NCBI GenBank assembly: GCA_026873275.1 | Contig: JANTUC010000005.1 | Coordinates: 248,001 to 312,000, forward strand | DNA: 64,000 nucleotides | Source of the DNA: Pseudopithomyces maydicus | Lineage: Eukaryota; Ascomycota; Dothideomycetes; Pleosporales; Didymosphaeriaceae | Direction of reading: 5' to 3' | Shown here: positions 11,581-22,456 of the stretch, one piece after another | Numbering within the stretch: position 1 is the stretch's first letter | Layout of the letters: each line of letters begins with the position of its first letter | Program-made: the position numbers and the translations under genes | The notes under the pieces: model-generated | Seen by the model: the letters and a program-made list of their open reading frames with translations, nothing else | What the model was told of the DNA's origin: nothing | The model's database searches: none

Positions 11581-12628
11581 ATGCGTTCTGATAGTCCTCG
11601 ACCGATCATGCAGCTAAAGATGTTGCTCATGGCTGTCTTCACGTTGTTCGCTTCGGTTGCGCTCGCTGCACCGACTGCTGCTGTCGCCCTGAACACCACT
11701 GCCCCATCGCTCGATTACCGCAACAATCATCAGCGGCGACTTAGTCCACACGCACTGTTCGGCTCTGTCGTGATGCCCGATGGTACTATCATGAACACAA
11801 CTGGTACGGGAAAGCGTACAGTCGATGCGGATCTGCCACAAGTCACGTTGGTGGTCACGATGGGTACCAAACGGTAAGTCGATGAAATTCCGACAATCAT
11901 GTACCACACTGATGACTTAATCTAGTCAACACGCAGGTTTAACAGTCTCCCGAGACCCTGCCAAGGAAGTGGGAGATGCCCTGGACTGGCTATGCGATAG
12001 CCGGTCCCTCGCAATCCCCGGACAGCTTTGCAAATCAGACGTGGAATACACCCTAAACAACATCCGGTACAATGCAGGTATCAATTCTGCGCTGAAGGTT
12101 CGGGTCGAATCAGATTATATTCCGAATGCACCAGGCGCCAATGACAATGCTGCCATTCTCACGTTATTTCAAGACCAAATCGTTCAGGCGTTCCGAGCGG
12201 CGGTTAATTGTGACAAGAATCGATACGTTATCTGGGAACCACATCCCTATATAACTGGCCACGTCATTCAAGAATGGTATACTTGTCTTGAAATGGCCAA
12301 CACTGCGGACTGGTATCAGGTCGCACTATGGGAGCTGCCTGGCGATGGCCCTCAGCCGCATATGCGCGTGGCAACTAATTTCAATGGCAAAACCGACGAG
12401 GGAAAGTTCGACTGCATAGGCACGCTCTCGAGCGTCTGGAATACGATAGACGATCATCGCATCAAACACACATATGCACAGGCTTTGGGTGTACCAGTAG
12501 GCGTTGCCATCGATTGCGGTGACCACGGGGAAGCAGGGTGGCCGGACGGCCAATGCACGCCACGGAATCGTGGGGACAAGGTGCATTGTGTGAATGATAA
12601 GCCCAAAGGCTGTAGAACCACAACCTGA
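11581..12628 (+). CDS. Secreted cysteine-containing protein, function unknown
   Basis: Exons 11581..11873 and 11926..12628 (intron 11874..11925, GTAAGT to CTAG) give 331 aa. The signal peptide core is LLMAVFTLFASVALAAP. The Met codon at 11608 (MQLKML) would give a more typical leader than the first ATG, so either may be used. An extended pro-like region with a KR site (GKRTVDADL) precedes a mature part holding nine Cys, including DWLCDSRS, GQLCKSD, VNCDKN, YTCLEM, FDCIG, IDCGDHG, GQCTP, HCVND and GCRTT. I do not recognise the family. Size, leader and Cys content suit an extracellular protein, possibly an effector or hydrolase-like protein, but nothing in the sequence proves a role. Confidence 0.75.
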
Positions 12629-14387
12629 GTGTCGTTGAAAGCTTCTGGTGGCTAGATGGCTGTGTTGATCTGGGAACTGTCTATGTGGGTGGCATGAATC
12701 CTCCATGACGTGGAGAATCGGCATGTAGCCTTTGCATGCCCAGGGAAATTTAGGAATTTCACAAAAAAGAATGGCTCGGCATTTCCATACTTTAATCTAA
12801 GCCTTCTAATCATATGGTCATCTTGAACCACTTCTCTTGTCCAACGTGAAAACACATCCTTTCCCCCATTCGCCTTCTCATCTCCTGCCTACTATTTCAG
12901 TGTGCCCCTTTTTTCCCGAAAATTCTGCTATATTCAATTCGCCATACTACTATTTTTTGTGTAATCTCTGTTTAAGTCCTCCAAGAAGGCTGAAACAACA
13001 TGCCTTCCCTCCCACCCCTCCACCCGAGTCGAACCCCCCAAAGATCGCGCTAGAGAAAGGTACGCACCAATGAGAGAATCTCACTCAACAATTCCCACCC
13101 GCTAAAAAGGCATCTCTGCTGCAGTTTCTCCCATTGCGCCACCTCAGCCATTTTCCGCCCCCGGCTCGTCCCGTATCTTCCGCATCCCCACAAGGCGCCC
13201 CCCACACCACACACCCTCCCTCAACATCAACCCGGTCAAGCAAAATGGCCCCCCGATGAGATACGAGTACGAGATTTAGTACTTGACCGGTCCTTGCAAC
13301 AAATCGCAATTAATATGGAGGAATAATTTTGATTGGTCAGATGCGTGGTAATTCGATGGTGGGTGGTGTGTGCCTTGTGGTACGCGGCTTTATGCAGGTG
13401 CGTTGGCGCATGTCGCTGTAGGATGGGTGAACAATCGGGGTTTTTGTTCATTGTAGGAATGGGGGTTGCGATGGTTGTCAGATGCGATTGGTCGTATAAA
13501 GGTCTGGAAAGGCATAAGAAAGCTCAGGGATTACTGATCTCATGCCTCTGCAAGGGTGATGATGAGAAAGTTGAGGGTTTCCTGGTCTCGGATCTGAAAA
13601 TGACGAAAAGTTCCCTGTGGTTGAAGTGGTCAAGAAACCCCCTGTCTGGGAAAAGGGGAATTCTTTTGCGTAGAATATCCGATAACATGCGCCTTGGCAT
13701 TGTGCGACATGCACCGGCCATCATATTGCGCATTATCTACATAAGAGAAAAGCGAAAAGATTCCGAATCTACAACTGTAATCCCCCATAACTCAATTGGT
13801 ACGGTATATTCCGTTGTTAGGCCATGCAATGACCATCGATGCTTTTGGGAAGTGAGGTGTATGAGTCCATCGGTTGACCATACCTGTCACGAACAATCAT
13901 CCCTAACAAAACGATGGAGATAAACGTGTTTTTATCACCGAGATAGGAACTCACAATTGGGTTGGCCCCCAGGACGATCTACTAGGTCAATCGCGACGAT
14001 AAACGATAAAGGGATATTTTTGGCCCCCGAAGCCTGATGCATAGCCTACATGTAGCCTTCTATCCACGAATGATATGTTCTTCTTAGAACCTCCGAAGTT
14101 CTAGCAGAGCCATATCAATCCCCGGCTCACCTATACAATCCCGGTGACACTGCAGTTTTCCCTATGCGCAAATGTTCATGAAGGTGCACAGTTGGTGGGC
14201 GAAGCTTATCTTTATGCCTTTCTATCTACTATAAAGATATGTAGTTTACACAGACCATGCACATACCACACTGTCTTGATCGAAATTCATTAGATTCAAC
14301 ATAAGTCTGATTCACTGACGCTAAACTGTAAGTATTACTCAAAGAGCTTCACAGGGGTTCTCACGCATGTTAGTTATAACGATTAAA
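12629..14387. other. Intergenic region
   Basis: About 1.75 kb without a supported gene. The 196-codon frame at 13333..13923 starts from GTG-rich sequence, has a biased composition and no introns or motifs; I treat it as chance. A short pyrimidine-rich stretch lies around 12990..13060. Confidence 0.5.
14230..14237 (+). promoter_or_regulatory. TATA-like element of the membrane-protein gene
   Basis: TATAAAGA about 155 bp upstream of the chosen ATG at 14388. Confidence 0.4.
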
Positions 14388-16739
14388 ATGTCATCCGAAT
14401 TGGATCTCGTTATCTCTAAAAGAGGAAGTATCACGGAGCCTTATAACAAGACCAGTGGCAGGGTTGTCCTAGCCACCGACAGCACTCAGATGCTCTTAGA
14501 AGACAACACCAAGCAGTCAGACATCGGTAAACTGGATTCACCTTCCACTATCGCTACTGAATCAAGTGATGGACAGACAACAAACCATGCGACCCGTCAT
14601 AAAAAGTGGAGTCAAAAGCGCCATATCTCTATGCTCTGCCTTGCCAGCGTACTACCGATGATATTATTCACCGCGATTATTATCGGTCTGGTGTTTCGTT
14701 ACCGCGTCACGGCTCGCCAATGTGCTTTCCCGGAATTCTGCTCCCAAGGAGAGCTTGACGATGACGTCGACTATGCGAAATACTATTATGTTGATTTCCC
14801 AGCAGCGCAGCTTGTGTTCATAGCATCCTGGTCCTCAACAGTACGTAAAACTTACGCGCACTTAACAAAAATCGTTCTAACTCGGATTTATAGTTCAGTT
14901 TCACGTTTCTTGGATTGTTCATGGCGATGTACTCCTACGTCGCAGCGTCAACGCTTCTCAAGCTCTCAAAGTCTCAGGGTACACGTGCTTGCGCTCCTAC
15001 GACCTATCAGATGACGGCTTTGATCCGTATGCTGAACGCTGAGATACTAGTACTGTATGACACTCTTGCCTTGAAATGTAAAGAGATATTCTGGAAGGGT
15101 GCAAAAAGTAGCTCTCCTGCTCCGCATGTGCGTGTGCTTTTCTTGAGCACACTTACACTGACAGTATCCATTGTAGCCAGGTGAGTGAACCTAATAAATA
15201 CCAAACTCACCTTCTTGCTTCCTTGAAATTTCTTCTGGGGCTTGTTTGGAAGGCATGAGATAGCAGAGCTGATTGTGTTAGCATATTTATCCAAGCAGCC
15301 GATACCTACTTGCACGTTTCCACCTCGGCAGTTGAGCTTGTTCATGCTTCAGAAGAGTATGGGTCGCCATTGAATTATGGGAGAGGCTTCATGCCTGTTT
15401 GTCTTGAACGCGAAACTCATGGATCAATCAGCAATGCGAACTACTGGAGCTGTGCAGTTGGCGTAGGGATCGAAAGCCAAGAACCCCCAAGTTGGTCAAT
15501 AGACGCCACGAACTGGAATGAACAAGGCGCCTTGTCAATGGAGATCTCGAACACCCACGGATATTTAGAGTACGTTGACAACGATGAAACTTTAATTGTG
15601 ATTCTTGCACCCAAGTATACACAACCGAATATCGACTACTCCGCCAGCTCGTTTGGAGCAACGACACAATGCCAATACGTTCGAAACTCTTCTTGCACAG
15701 TATCAAGCACAGAGTTTGGTGCGACTCAAATAGATACTACTATGAACTTTACGTGTTCAGATCCTAAATTAGGTCTCAATGTCTCTGGTAGGGTGAATAA
15801 CTACGACTCTCAATATTATCAGCCTAACTTTCACCAATTTCTCCGAGAGTCTACCCCGTTCGACATGGATTTCATAACAGTTACCCAAGACATGGTTGAC
15901 ACAGCATCAGGATTAGCTGATGAGAAAGCAGAGAACGTTTTTAGAAACCCCTGGAAGTCCCTGGGAGCATTTCATCCAGATCATGGACTCTCAGAATTCG
16001 GCAATAGAATCTTCGATACTGGTGTTGCACCATTCACAATGATATTTTGCAGTCATACAAGTACGCTAATATCTCAATACTACTATTTTCCTGGGTCTGG
16101 CTAACATATCCAGTCTGGGATCTTAACTACACCACCATCAAAGGCCAAGTGTCGAATGTGACTAAGACGATGAGTAACAGTACCACGACTGGGGCTGCAA
16201 GTATGATCATGTCCGCGCTTCTTTTATACAACCCCAACGGTCTGACGTTCATCAACACTGCTGCTAGTAACGCCTACAAGAGCGCGGACGATTATTTAGA
16301 ACGAATTTCAAGAGGTCTTGCCAAACTTGATCTTGCGGGCATTGCAAGCGTATCAGACACGCGACCGACGCACGTGGCCCAGTCACGCATTACAAAACTT
16401 GTAAGCAGGGTTCCGAAAACTGTCCTGTGGGTTCTTGTCACCGCGAATTCTCTATATATCGTTATCGCGATCGCTATAGCAGCCTTAGCACTGTGTGTCA
16501 CTTCTGATAATCGAGATGTGTCCCAAATACGCACACGATTATCTGTCGTTGGGCTAGCAGCACAGCTTTTGGAAGGCCCGTTCTCGGAGCGTGCAGTCAA
16601 AGACGACAAAGAACTTTTTGAAAATCAGAGTGCGAACTATTCAGAGCAGAAGAAGGTCAAAGTAAAGATCACTGAGGAGGGGGTGCTACATTCGAGGTCG
16701 CCGAGTAATCCCGCATTGGCTCTGCAAAGATGGAAGTAA
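14388..16739 (+). CDS. Four-span fungal membrane protein, function unknown
   Basis: Exons 14388..14840, 14894..15180, 15282..16060 and 16114..16739 give 714 aa; an alternative in-frame ATG at 14367 adds seven residues. A polar N-terminal tail of about 80 residues precedes span 1 (CLASVLPMILFTAIIIGLVF). Span 2 is FTFLGLFMAMYSYVAA, and span 3 (VLFLSTLTLTVSIVASIFI) is built across the exon 2/3 junction. A large domain of roughly 350 residues follows, with many N-glycosylation sequons (NSS, NFT, NVS, NYT, NVT, NST) and scattered Cys, so it is probably outside the cell or luminal. Span 4 is TVLWVLVTANSLYIVIAIAI, followed by a charged cytosolic tail. The acceptor at 15281 is the only one that keeps frame. 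The layout is one I associate with uncharacterised fungal membrane proteins; I cannot assign a function. Confidence 0.75.
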
Positions 16740-17827
16740 ATTGTCTAATCGTTTCTAGAACGCCACAAGCATAGATATTTAATTGATCAGGGGCGTGCAA
16801 GTACTAAACATCTGGAATTAATTTGAAATTTATCACATCTGAGTTCAGAACAAGGTCACGATACGACATTACCATATATAGGTCGCATCAGCGAGCATGA
16901 AGATGTGAACGGAATAGTGCGATATTAGGATAAATACCCGCTGTCCCCTTGCATCGTATTGTAACATCGTAAGAGATTCTTGATCACATGCATAAAATAC
17001 TAGATACCATCATGTTGAAATGATCCTATACCCTATCACATATCCGTGGTTAGTGAAGACGCTATCTAGAACCGCCTCTTTAAAGCTACGGCGGTGCAAA
17101 AGCGGTTTTTGAAATTGGTGGAGAGACCAGAGCACTGGAAAGCTGTAGTAAAGTCCCCAGACAGGGGTGATACGATGCACTTTCGTTCAACCTCAGGAGC
17201 CTATGCAACAATAAGTCGAGTAAATTATGCATTCAGCGACCAGGACAGGTGATCGCTCGATAAATGGAGCAGAATTGTACGTCATGATGGCAATACCTAA
17301 TCATCGACCCATCCCACTACTTTGGATGCATAGTAATTCGGAAAAGGGTAACTGCTTGACAATCCTTATGAATAAGGTTAGGCCAACGCAAGGCTGTAAA
17401 GTGAGTGCCACAGTCACAGCACCCTAGACCGGTAAATGTAGAGATATCCGACTCTCCGCCAGTACGTCCGATAGCCTCGTGTTGTTCGGGCCTTTTTTTA
17501 TGGGCCGAAGTGACCATCCGTTCCTCCGCTTCCCCACTATATCTCCACTCAAGTACGTGACGTGCGCACACCCTTTTGCTCTCGGTCCACCCCGCACCGC
17601 CTTTTGAACAAGGCCCATAATATCCTAACGCTAACCAGGGGTCCCTTGATGCTTTCCACACAACGATGAGACCAAATCTGCATCGCAGTGCAGCTATGGC
17701 GACCCATTTCATCAATTTTCAGACCAGCTGATATTGGTTGAGGTTGCTTGCAGGTTTTCTCTGTGCATACAAGAAGCTACGCACAGTGCATTCGATCTCA
17801 TTGTTTCGTTCATGACACTTCTACCTC
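16740..17827. other. Intergenic region
   Basis: No supported gene. Short frames on both strands near 17230..17720 lack family features. Confidence 0.5.
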
Positions 17828-19649
17828 ATGGCTTCTTCCGCTTTTGCTAGTAGCTTTTCACAAGCTATCCAAAAAGCATCGCTATTCCAAATCGTCGTTA
17901 TTTTCCTGCTCTGCGTTCGTAATACCGTAATAGTTACATGTTACGGGATACTGACCAAACTGTAGATATTAGCTCGATGGATTTTCAAAGGCCTTTATAG
18001 AGTGTACTTCCACCCACTGAGCCGATTTCCTGGGCCCAAATTCCACGCGTTCACTCGTTTGCCCACTTTGTATTCCAGCTACGTCGGCAACAACCATAAA
18101 GACATTCTTGAGCTCCATCGAAAATATGGCGAGATCGTTCGCTGGGCACCAGATGAGCTCAGCTTCGTCAACCCTAGTGCTTGGCGAGATATCTACGGGC
18201 ATGGCTCAAAATCCAACCAGGGCTCTATACCACCCAAGTATTGGAAATGGTACAACACCAACGTCAACGGCGTCGATCACATGATACAAATCAAAGACCC
18301 TATGGAACATTCGAGAGTGCGACGTATATTCAAGCCTGCGTTCGCGGATAGGGCATTGAAAGAACAGGAGCCAATTTTCATGAAGTACACCAACCAACTC
18401 GTTAGCAACCTGCGGAAGGCTGTCGAAGAAGATCCAGCACGGAAGTTTGATATGGTTAAAAATTATAATTGTGAGTCATGCTTTCTTCCATGATTTCATC
18501 GAGAAATCACGTGCTACCACCTCTATTTTGAGCCATAATAATCGAGCGACTCGTGAACGAATCTAAGACTTGTGCTAACCTTCCATAATCTTTAGTTACG
18601 ACTTTCGACGTCATGGGTGATATGACTTTCGGCGAATCATTGCATATGTTAGACAATGCAGCATATGATCCCTGGGTATCGATTATTTTTGGCAGCCTCA
18701 AATTCGGTGCCAGATTCAGACTTCTTCAGTACTACCCATTGCTGGCTCGTATGGCACAACGTGTCCTCCCCAAGTCTTTCGCGAAGAAACGCTACGACCA
18801 TTTTCAACACAGCGTGGACCGTGTGACAAAGCGGTTGGAGAAGCCTCAATCCGAAGGGAAGGATCTCTGGGACTTTGCATTGAAGCAAGAAGAAAAGAAT
18901 AGTCTGACCCGCGGTGAGATGGATTCTAATTCTTCTTTATTCATGATTGCAGGAACAGAGACGACTGCCACGCTTTTGTCTGGTTTGACATACCTCCTAT
19001 GCAAGAACCCGGATACATTGCGCAGCCTTGCGGAAGAGCTCCGTGGCGCTTTCAGCAACGAGGAGGAGATGTCGATGGAAGCTATCGCCGCTCTGCCATA
19101 TCTTAATGCTTGTATGAAAGAAGCCCTCCGTCTTTATCCACCAGTCCCTGCTGGTTTACCACATCTTACACCTTCAAATGGCTCTACCATCTGTGGTGAA
19201 TTTGTACCCCCTGATGTAAGACTTTATCTACCCCTCATCCTTGATATCCCGAATTTACTGATATGTTGCCTAGACGATTGTCAGTGCGCCACACTTCGCT
19301 ATGTACCGATCCGAGAAGAACTTCTCCAAAGCCGATTCGTTCATCCCGGAGCGATGGCTTGGCGACGAGCGTTTTGCAAATGACCAGAAAGCTGCCCTTC
19401 AACCGTTCTCAATGGGTTCTCGAGACTGTTTGGGAAAGAAGTAAGGCATTATCCATCTCACGCGCAAGACTTAATTCTGACCGATTTGACAGCATGGCGT
19501 ATCATGAAATGCGCCTCATATTGACCAAGATGTTGTACAATTTTGATTACGAGCTTTGTCAGGAAAGCGATAATTGGTCGGACCAAAAGACGTTCACAAT
19601 TTGGGAGAAGAAGCCACTTATAGTGAAGCTGATCCCAGTGGGAGCTTGA
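17828..19649 (+). CDS. Cytochrome P450 monooxygenase (CYP65-like type)
   Basis: Exons are about 17828..17914 (or ..17926), 17966..18470, 18596..19215, 19274..19440 and 19493..19649, giving about 511-515 aa. The first exon encodes a hydrophobic ER anchor (LFQIVVIFLLC). Its donor is uncertain: GTAATA at 17919 breaks frame, while GTTCGT at 17915 or GTAATA at 17927 keeps it, the latter with only a 39-nt intron. P450 landmarks are YFHPLSRFPGPK, RKYGEIVRWAPDELSF, SAWRDIYGH, I-helix FMIAGTETTATLL, KEALRLYPP (ExxR), PERW, and the heme loop FSMGSRDCLGKN with Cys as iron ligand, completed across the last intron. WAPDELSF with AWRDIYGH is typical of isotrichodermin C-15 hydroxylase-like/CYP65-type fungal enzymes. 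The substrate is unknown and no biosynthetic backbone gene is adjacent. Confidence 0.85.
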
Positions 19650-20443
19650 AGTGGCTACATAATGTTCTGCAGTCCGCCAGCTTTGTCAGTAATTCATCCA
19701 GTCACGATCAATGATCAAAGACTGGCAGTGGACAGAAAGACCCCTAGAATATCTTGAACCTTGACAATCTCGCGATGATTTGGGTGCGCTTTGTTATCTT
19801 TGGTGCCCCTCTATCTGATGGATGCCGCCCCACATGTGAACTGTTCAGTACACCTCGTTATTGAATTCGTTACGTCTAGTTTGCCTTTGGCTAGAGTCGG
19901 CATAAGCTGTACAGGTTCTTATGACATTAATTGAAAACCAATGTTAGCCGCACTTGCGCAAGCGTGACCTGTAGCAAATTCTAGTCCCAATGTGGAAGGA
20001 GCACACTTCGTTCCTTCCGATGCAACTTTGGTCATGACTTGCGATTTCTCTTGTACGCCTAGGAAGGAACACAATACAGGGTCGATTTGAGAATGGGATG
20101 AGGATAGATGACTTGCGGCACCCTTGTGGCACGGTAGCGGAAGCATAGGGCCGGCTCGCCTTGGTTCGGCAGTAGTTCCGAACAAACCCCTAGTACGCGA
20201 TGAAAGACCGATATCGGAATGTAGACAGATCCACAGTTCCTGACCAATTAAGACATAGCAAAGACTTGAATCACCAATGCTGTAGACACGAGTTTACAAT
20301 TGAAGAACCAGTTGAAGGGTATTCCATTATCCCGCAGCCACACCTCTACACCTCCGTATCGATGCCTGCCCGCTACCTATATATGTTAAAAAAACGCCGT
20401 TTCGTTCCATCCTCTCCACTCGACCTCGTCTACCACCACCCAC
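19650..20443. other. Convergent intergenic region
   Basis: Lies between the 3' ends of the P450 and the MetE-like gene and contains copy 2 of the dispersed repeat (19855..19943). No gene seen. Confidence 0.5.
19855..19943 (+). repeat. Dispersed repeat, copy 2 (not RIP-mutated)
   Basis: Matches 53363..53454 over about 90 bp. For example GTCTAGTTTGCCTTTGG here corresponds to ATCTAGTTTACCTTTAG there, so differences are nearly all G-to-A or C-to-T. It also shares its last 50 bp with 11026..11077. It includes the palindrome CTGTACAG. It looks like the preserved form of a transposon end. Confidence 0.6.
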
Positions 20444-21573
20444 CTATTTACTCAAATCCTCGCCCCAAACCTCCTTCGCAATCTCCACCTCCAACCGCAC
20501 CTTCTCCCACTGCTCCTCCTCACTAAGCTCGTTGCCCTCCACCGTGCTCGAAAACCCACACTGGTGGCTCAACGCCAGCTGCTCCAGGCCCTTGGGGGTA
20601 ATCTCGGCAGCCTCCCTCAGCCTTCTTATGATTTCCTCCTTGTCGTCCAGCGCCGCCTTCTTGGAGCTCATGACGCCCAGCACCACCACCTTGTGCTCGG
20701 GGAGGTGGCGCAGCGGCTTGAAGTCGCCGCTGCGCGCGTCGTCGTACTCGAGGAAGTAGGCGTCGACGTTGAGCTCCTTGAAGAGGACCTCGGCGACGGG
20801 CTCGTAGCCGCCGGACGCGAACCACTTGCTGCGGTAGTTGCCGCGGCAGAGATGGATGCCGATCTTCATGTCGGCGGGGCGCTTTTCGATGGCCTTGTTG
20901 ATGAGCTCGGCGTACTTGCGGGGCAGCGTGGAGAGGTCCTCGTTGCGGTCCTCGGCCTGCTTGCGCATGTCCGGGTCGCAGAGGTACGCGAGGTTTGTGT
21001 CGTCGAGCTGGACGAAGCGGCAGCCGGCGTCGTACAGGCTGGCGAGCTCCTCCTGGTAGACGCGGGCGAGGTCCTCGAAGAACTCGTCGAGGTCCGGGTA
21101 CGCTTCGATGGAGATGGAGGCGCGGCCGCCGCGGAAATGCACCATTGTGGGGGAGGGGATGCAGACTTTTGTGGTGGCGCCGCCGCCCTGCTTCTTGATC
21201 TGCTGCTCGAGGAACTTGAAGTCGTCGACCTGGATGGGCTTGGGGTGGCCGAGCTTCCCTGTGACGGCGAGCACGGGGGTGAGAAGCCATGGGGGCGGAT
21301 CAGGCCGGTTTGGCCCTTGATTTCGATGCCGGAGAGGTGCTGGAGGAAGTCGAGGTGGAAGTATGCGCGGCGGAACTCGCCGTCTGTGACGGAGCGGAGG
21401 CCGTTCTCGATCTGCTTCTTTGCGACGTCGGCGACGGCCGTGTCTTCTACCTTGCGCAGCTCGGTGGTGTCCGACTTGTCGTTCGCAACTGCCTCGCGGG
21501 CGTCGAGGACGGTCTGGGGACGAAGGAAGGAACCGACATGGTCGGCACGGTACACGCCAAAGGGAAGAGGCAT
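20444..21573 (-). CDS. MetE C-terminal-like methyltransferase (apparent 1-base frame break)
   Basis: Related to the C-terminal half of cobalamin-independent methionine synthase and to standalone YxjG/YxjH-type proteins, which transfer a methyl group to a zinc-bound thiol. The first frame starts MPLPFGVYRADHVGSFLRP and runs to RPHGFSPP; the second runs from VLAVTGKLGHPKPIQ to the stop. The zinc ligands are in the usual order: HLC (IGIHLCRGNYRS), Glu in FLEYDD, and Cys in HQCGFSS. The reading frame changes at the GGGGG run 21275..21279 (CCCCC in the coding sense). One more C turns CCG-TGC into CCC-GTG and joins the two parts into an expected 376-aa protein. The total length of 1130 bp is one short of a multiple of three. 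Given the pattern elsewhere, sequence undercall is more likely than a pseudogene. The antisense frame of 342 codons is a shadow of this GC-rich gene. Confidence 0.82.
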
Positions 21574-22456
21574 TGTGCTGTATCTGAATTGATGATCTAC
21601 AGTGTACCTGTCAGCGAGACTGCGTATGCTTTCCGCTGTGAGAAGGGAGACAAACTGGGGGCTGTTCTTTCTCGGGGTGCGATGAAGCTACGTATGTATC
21701 TCAAACGGAACACAACAGCGCCAGAAGGTCGCGACCACGCACATACCCAACTACCAGCCGTATCATCTTCGGACTACACGAAAAATCTTCTTGGCCCCGA
21801 AACATCATCAGGTACCCCACCGCGGCAGTTGTGATGGAGGGGCTAACGAAGCTCCTCGGCTCGCCATTGACGCAGGGTCCGGGGCCCGTTCCCGGATCAG
21901 GGACGGCCTGTGTGGCGTACCATGACAGGATTGGTCGTCAAAGTACCGCTTACTGCGACGGATCTGAAGTGCATGCCGGTGCCAGATGACAAGATTGCGC
22001 TGGGGACTCTGCGAACGCCTTTGATGACGTTTGGCGGGGTAACTCGGCTGCGCGGAGGGCGCCGCCGGGAAGACTCCCAGATGGGATGGTACCGTTGAGC
22101 GATATTTTATATTGGTTTAAGACATGTTTGGGTATCAACTATCTATCGTGAACACACACGATTCCTATTCCTAGCCCAAGTGTGCTCCGCCTGGATGACT
22201 TGTCCTTCGGGACTTGTAAACAAAGCCATGATTTGCAGCTGTCTGTGAATCTGACAACCACGTGCAACTGATCGACAAACCCAAATGCTCTCCAGACTCC
22301 GTGCCGCATCCTCTTCATTACAACCTCCAATATCGCAGCCCACAGCCACCCGTACTTGCATTGCACCGGTGGACTGTACGAATCAAGACGATTAACCAAA
22401 ACCGGAGTTAGGCTAGCGGGACATCCTTATTTCCGAATGTCCATACGTAGCCAATG
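21574..22456. other. Intergenic region
   Basis: Promoter of the MetE-like gene and 3' flank of the coilin-like gene. No family signal in any frame. Confidence 0.5.

Noticed and set aside
13333..13923. 196-codon frame as a possible gene
   Set aside because: Odd composition, no intron or motif, and no promoter context; judged chance.
20444..21573. Recent bacterial transfer of the MetE-like gene
   Set aside because: Related proteins are, to my knowledge, widespread in fungi, and its GC bias is shared by dur3 and mcr1; sequence alone does not support transfer.
20564..21592. Plus-strand frame of 342 codons opposite the MetE-like gene
   Set aside because: Product of high GC third positions on the coding strand; no domain, and the minus strand has zinc motifs.
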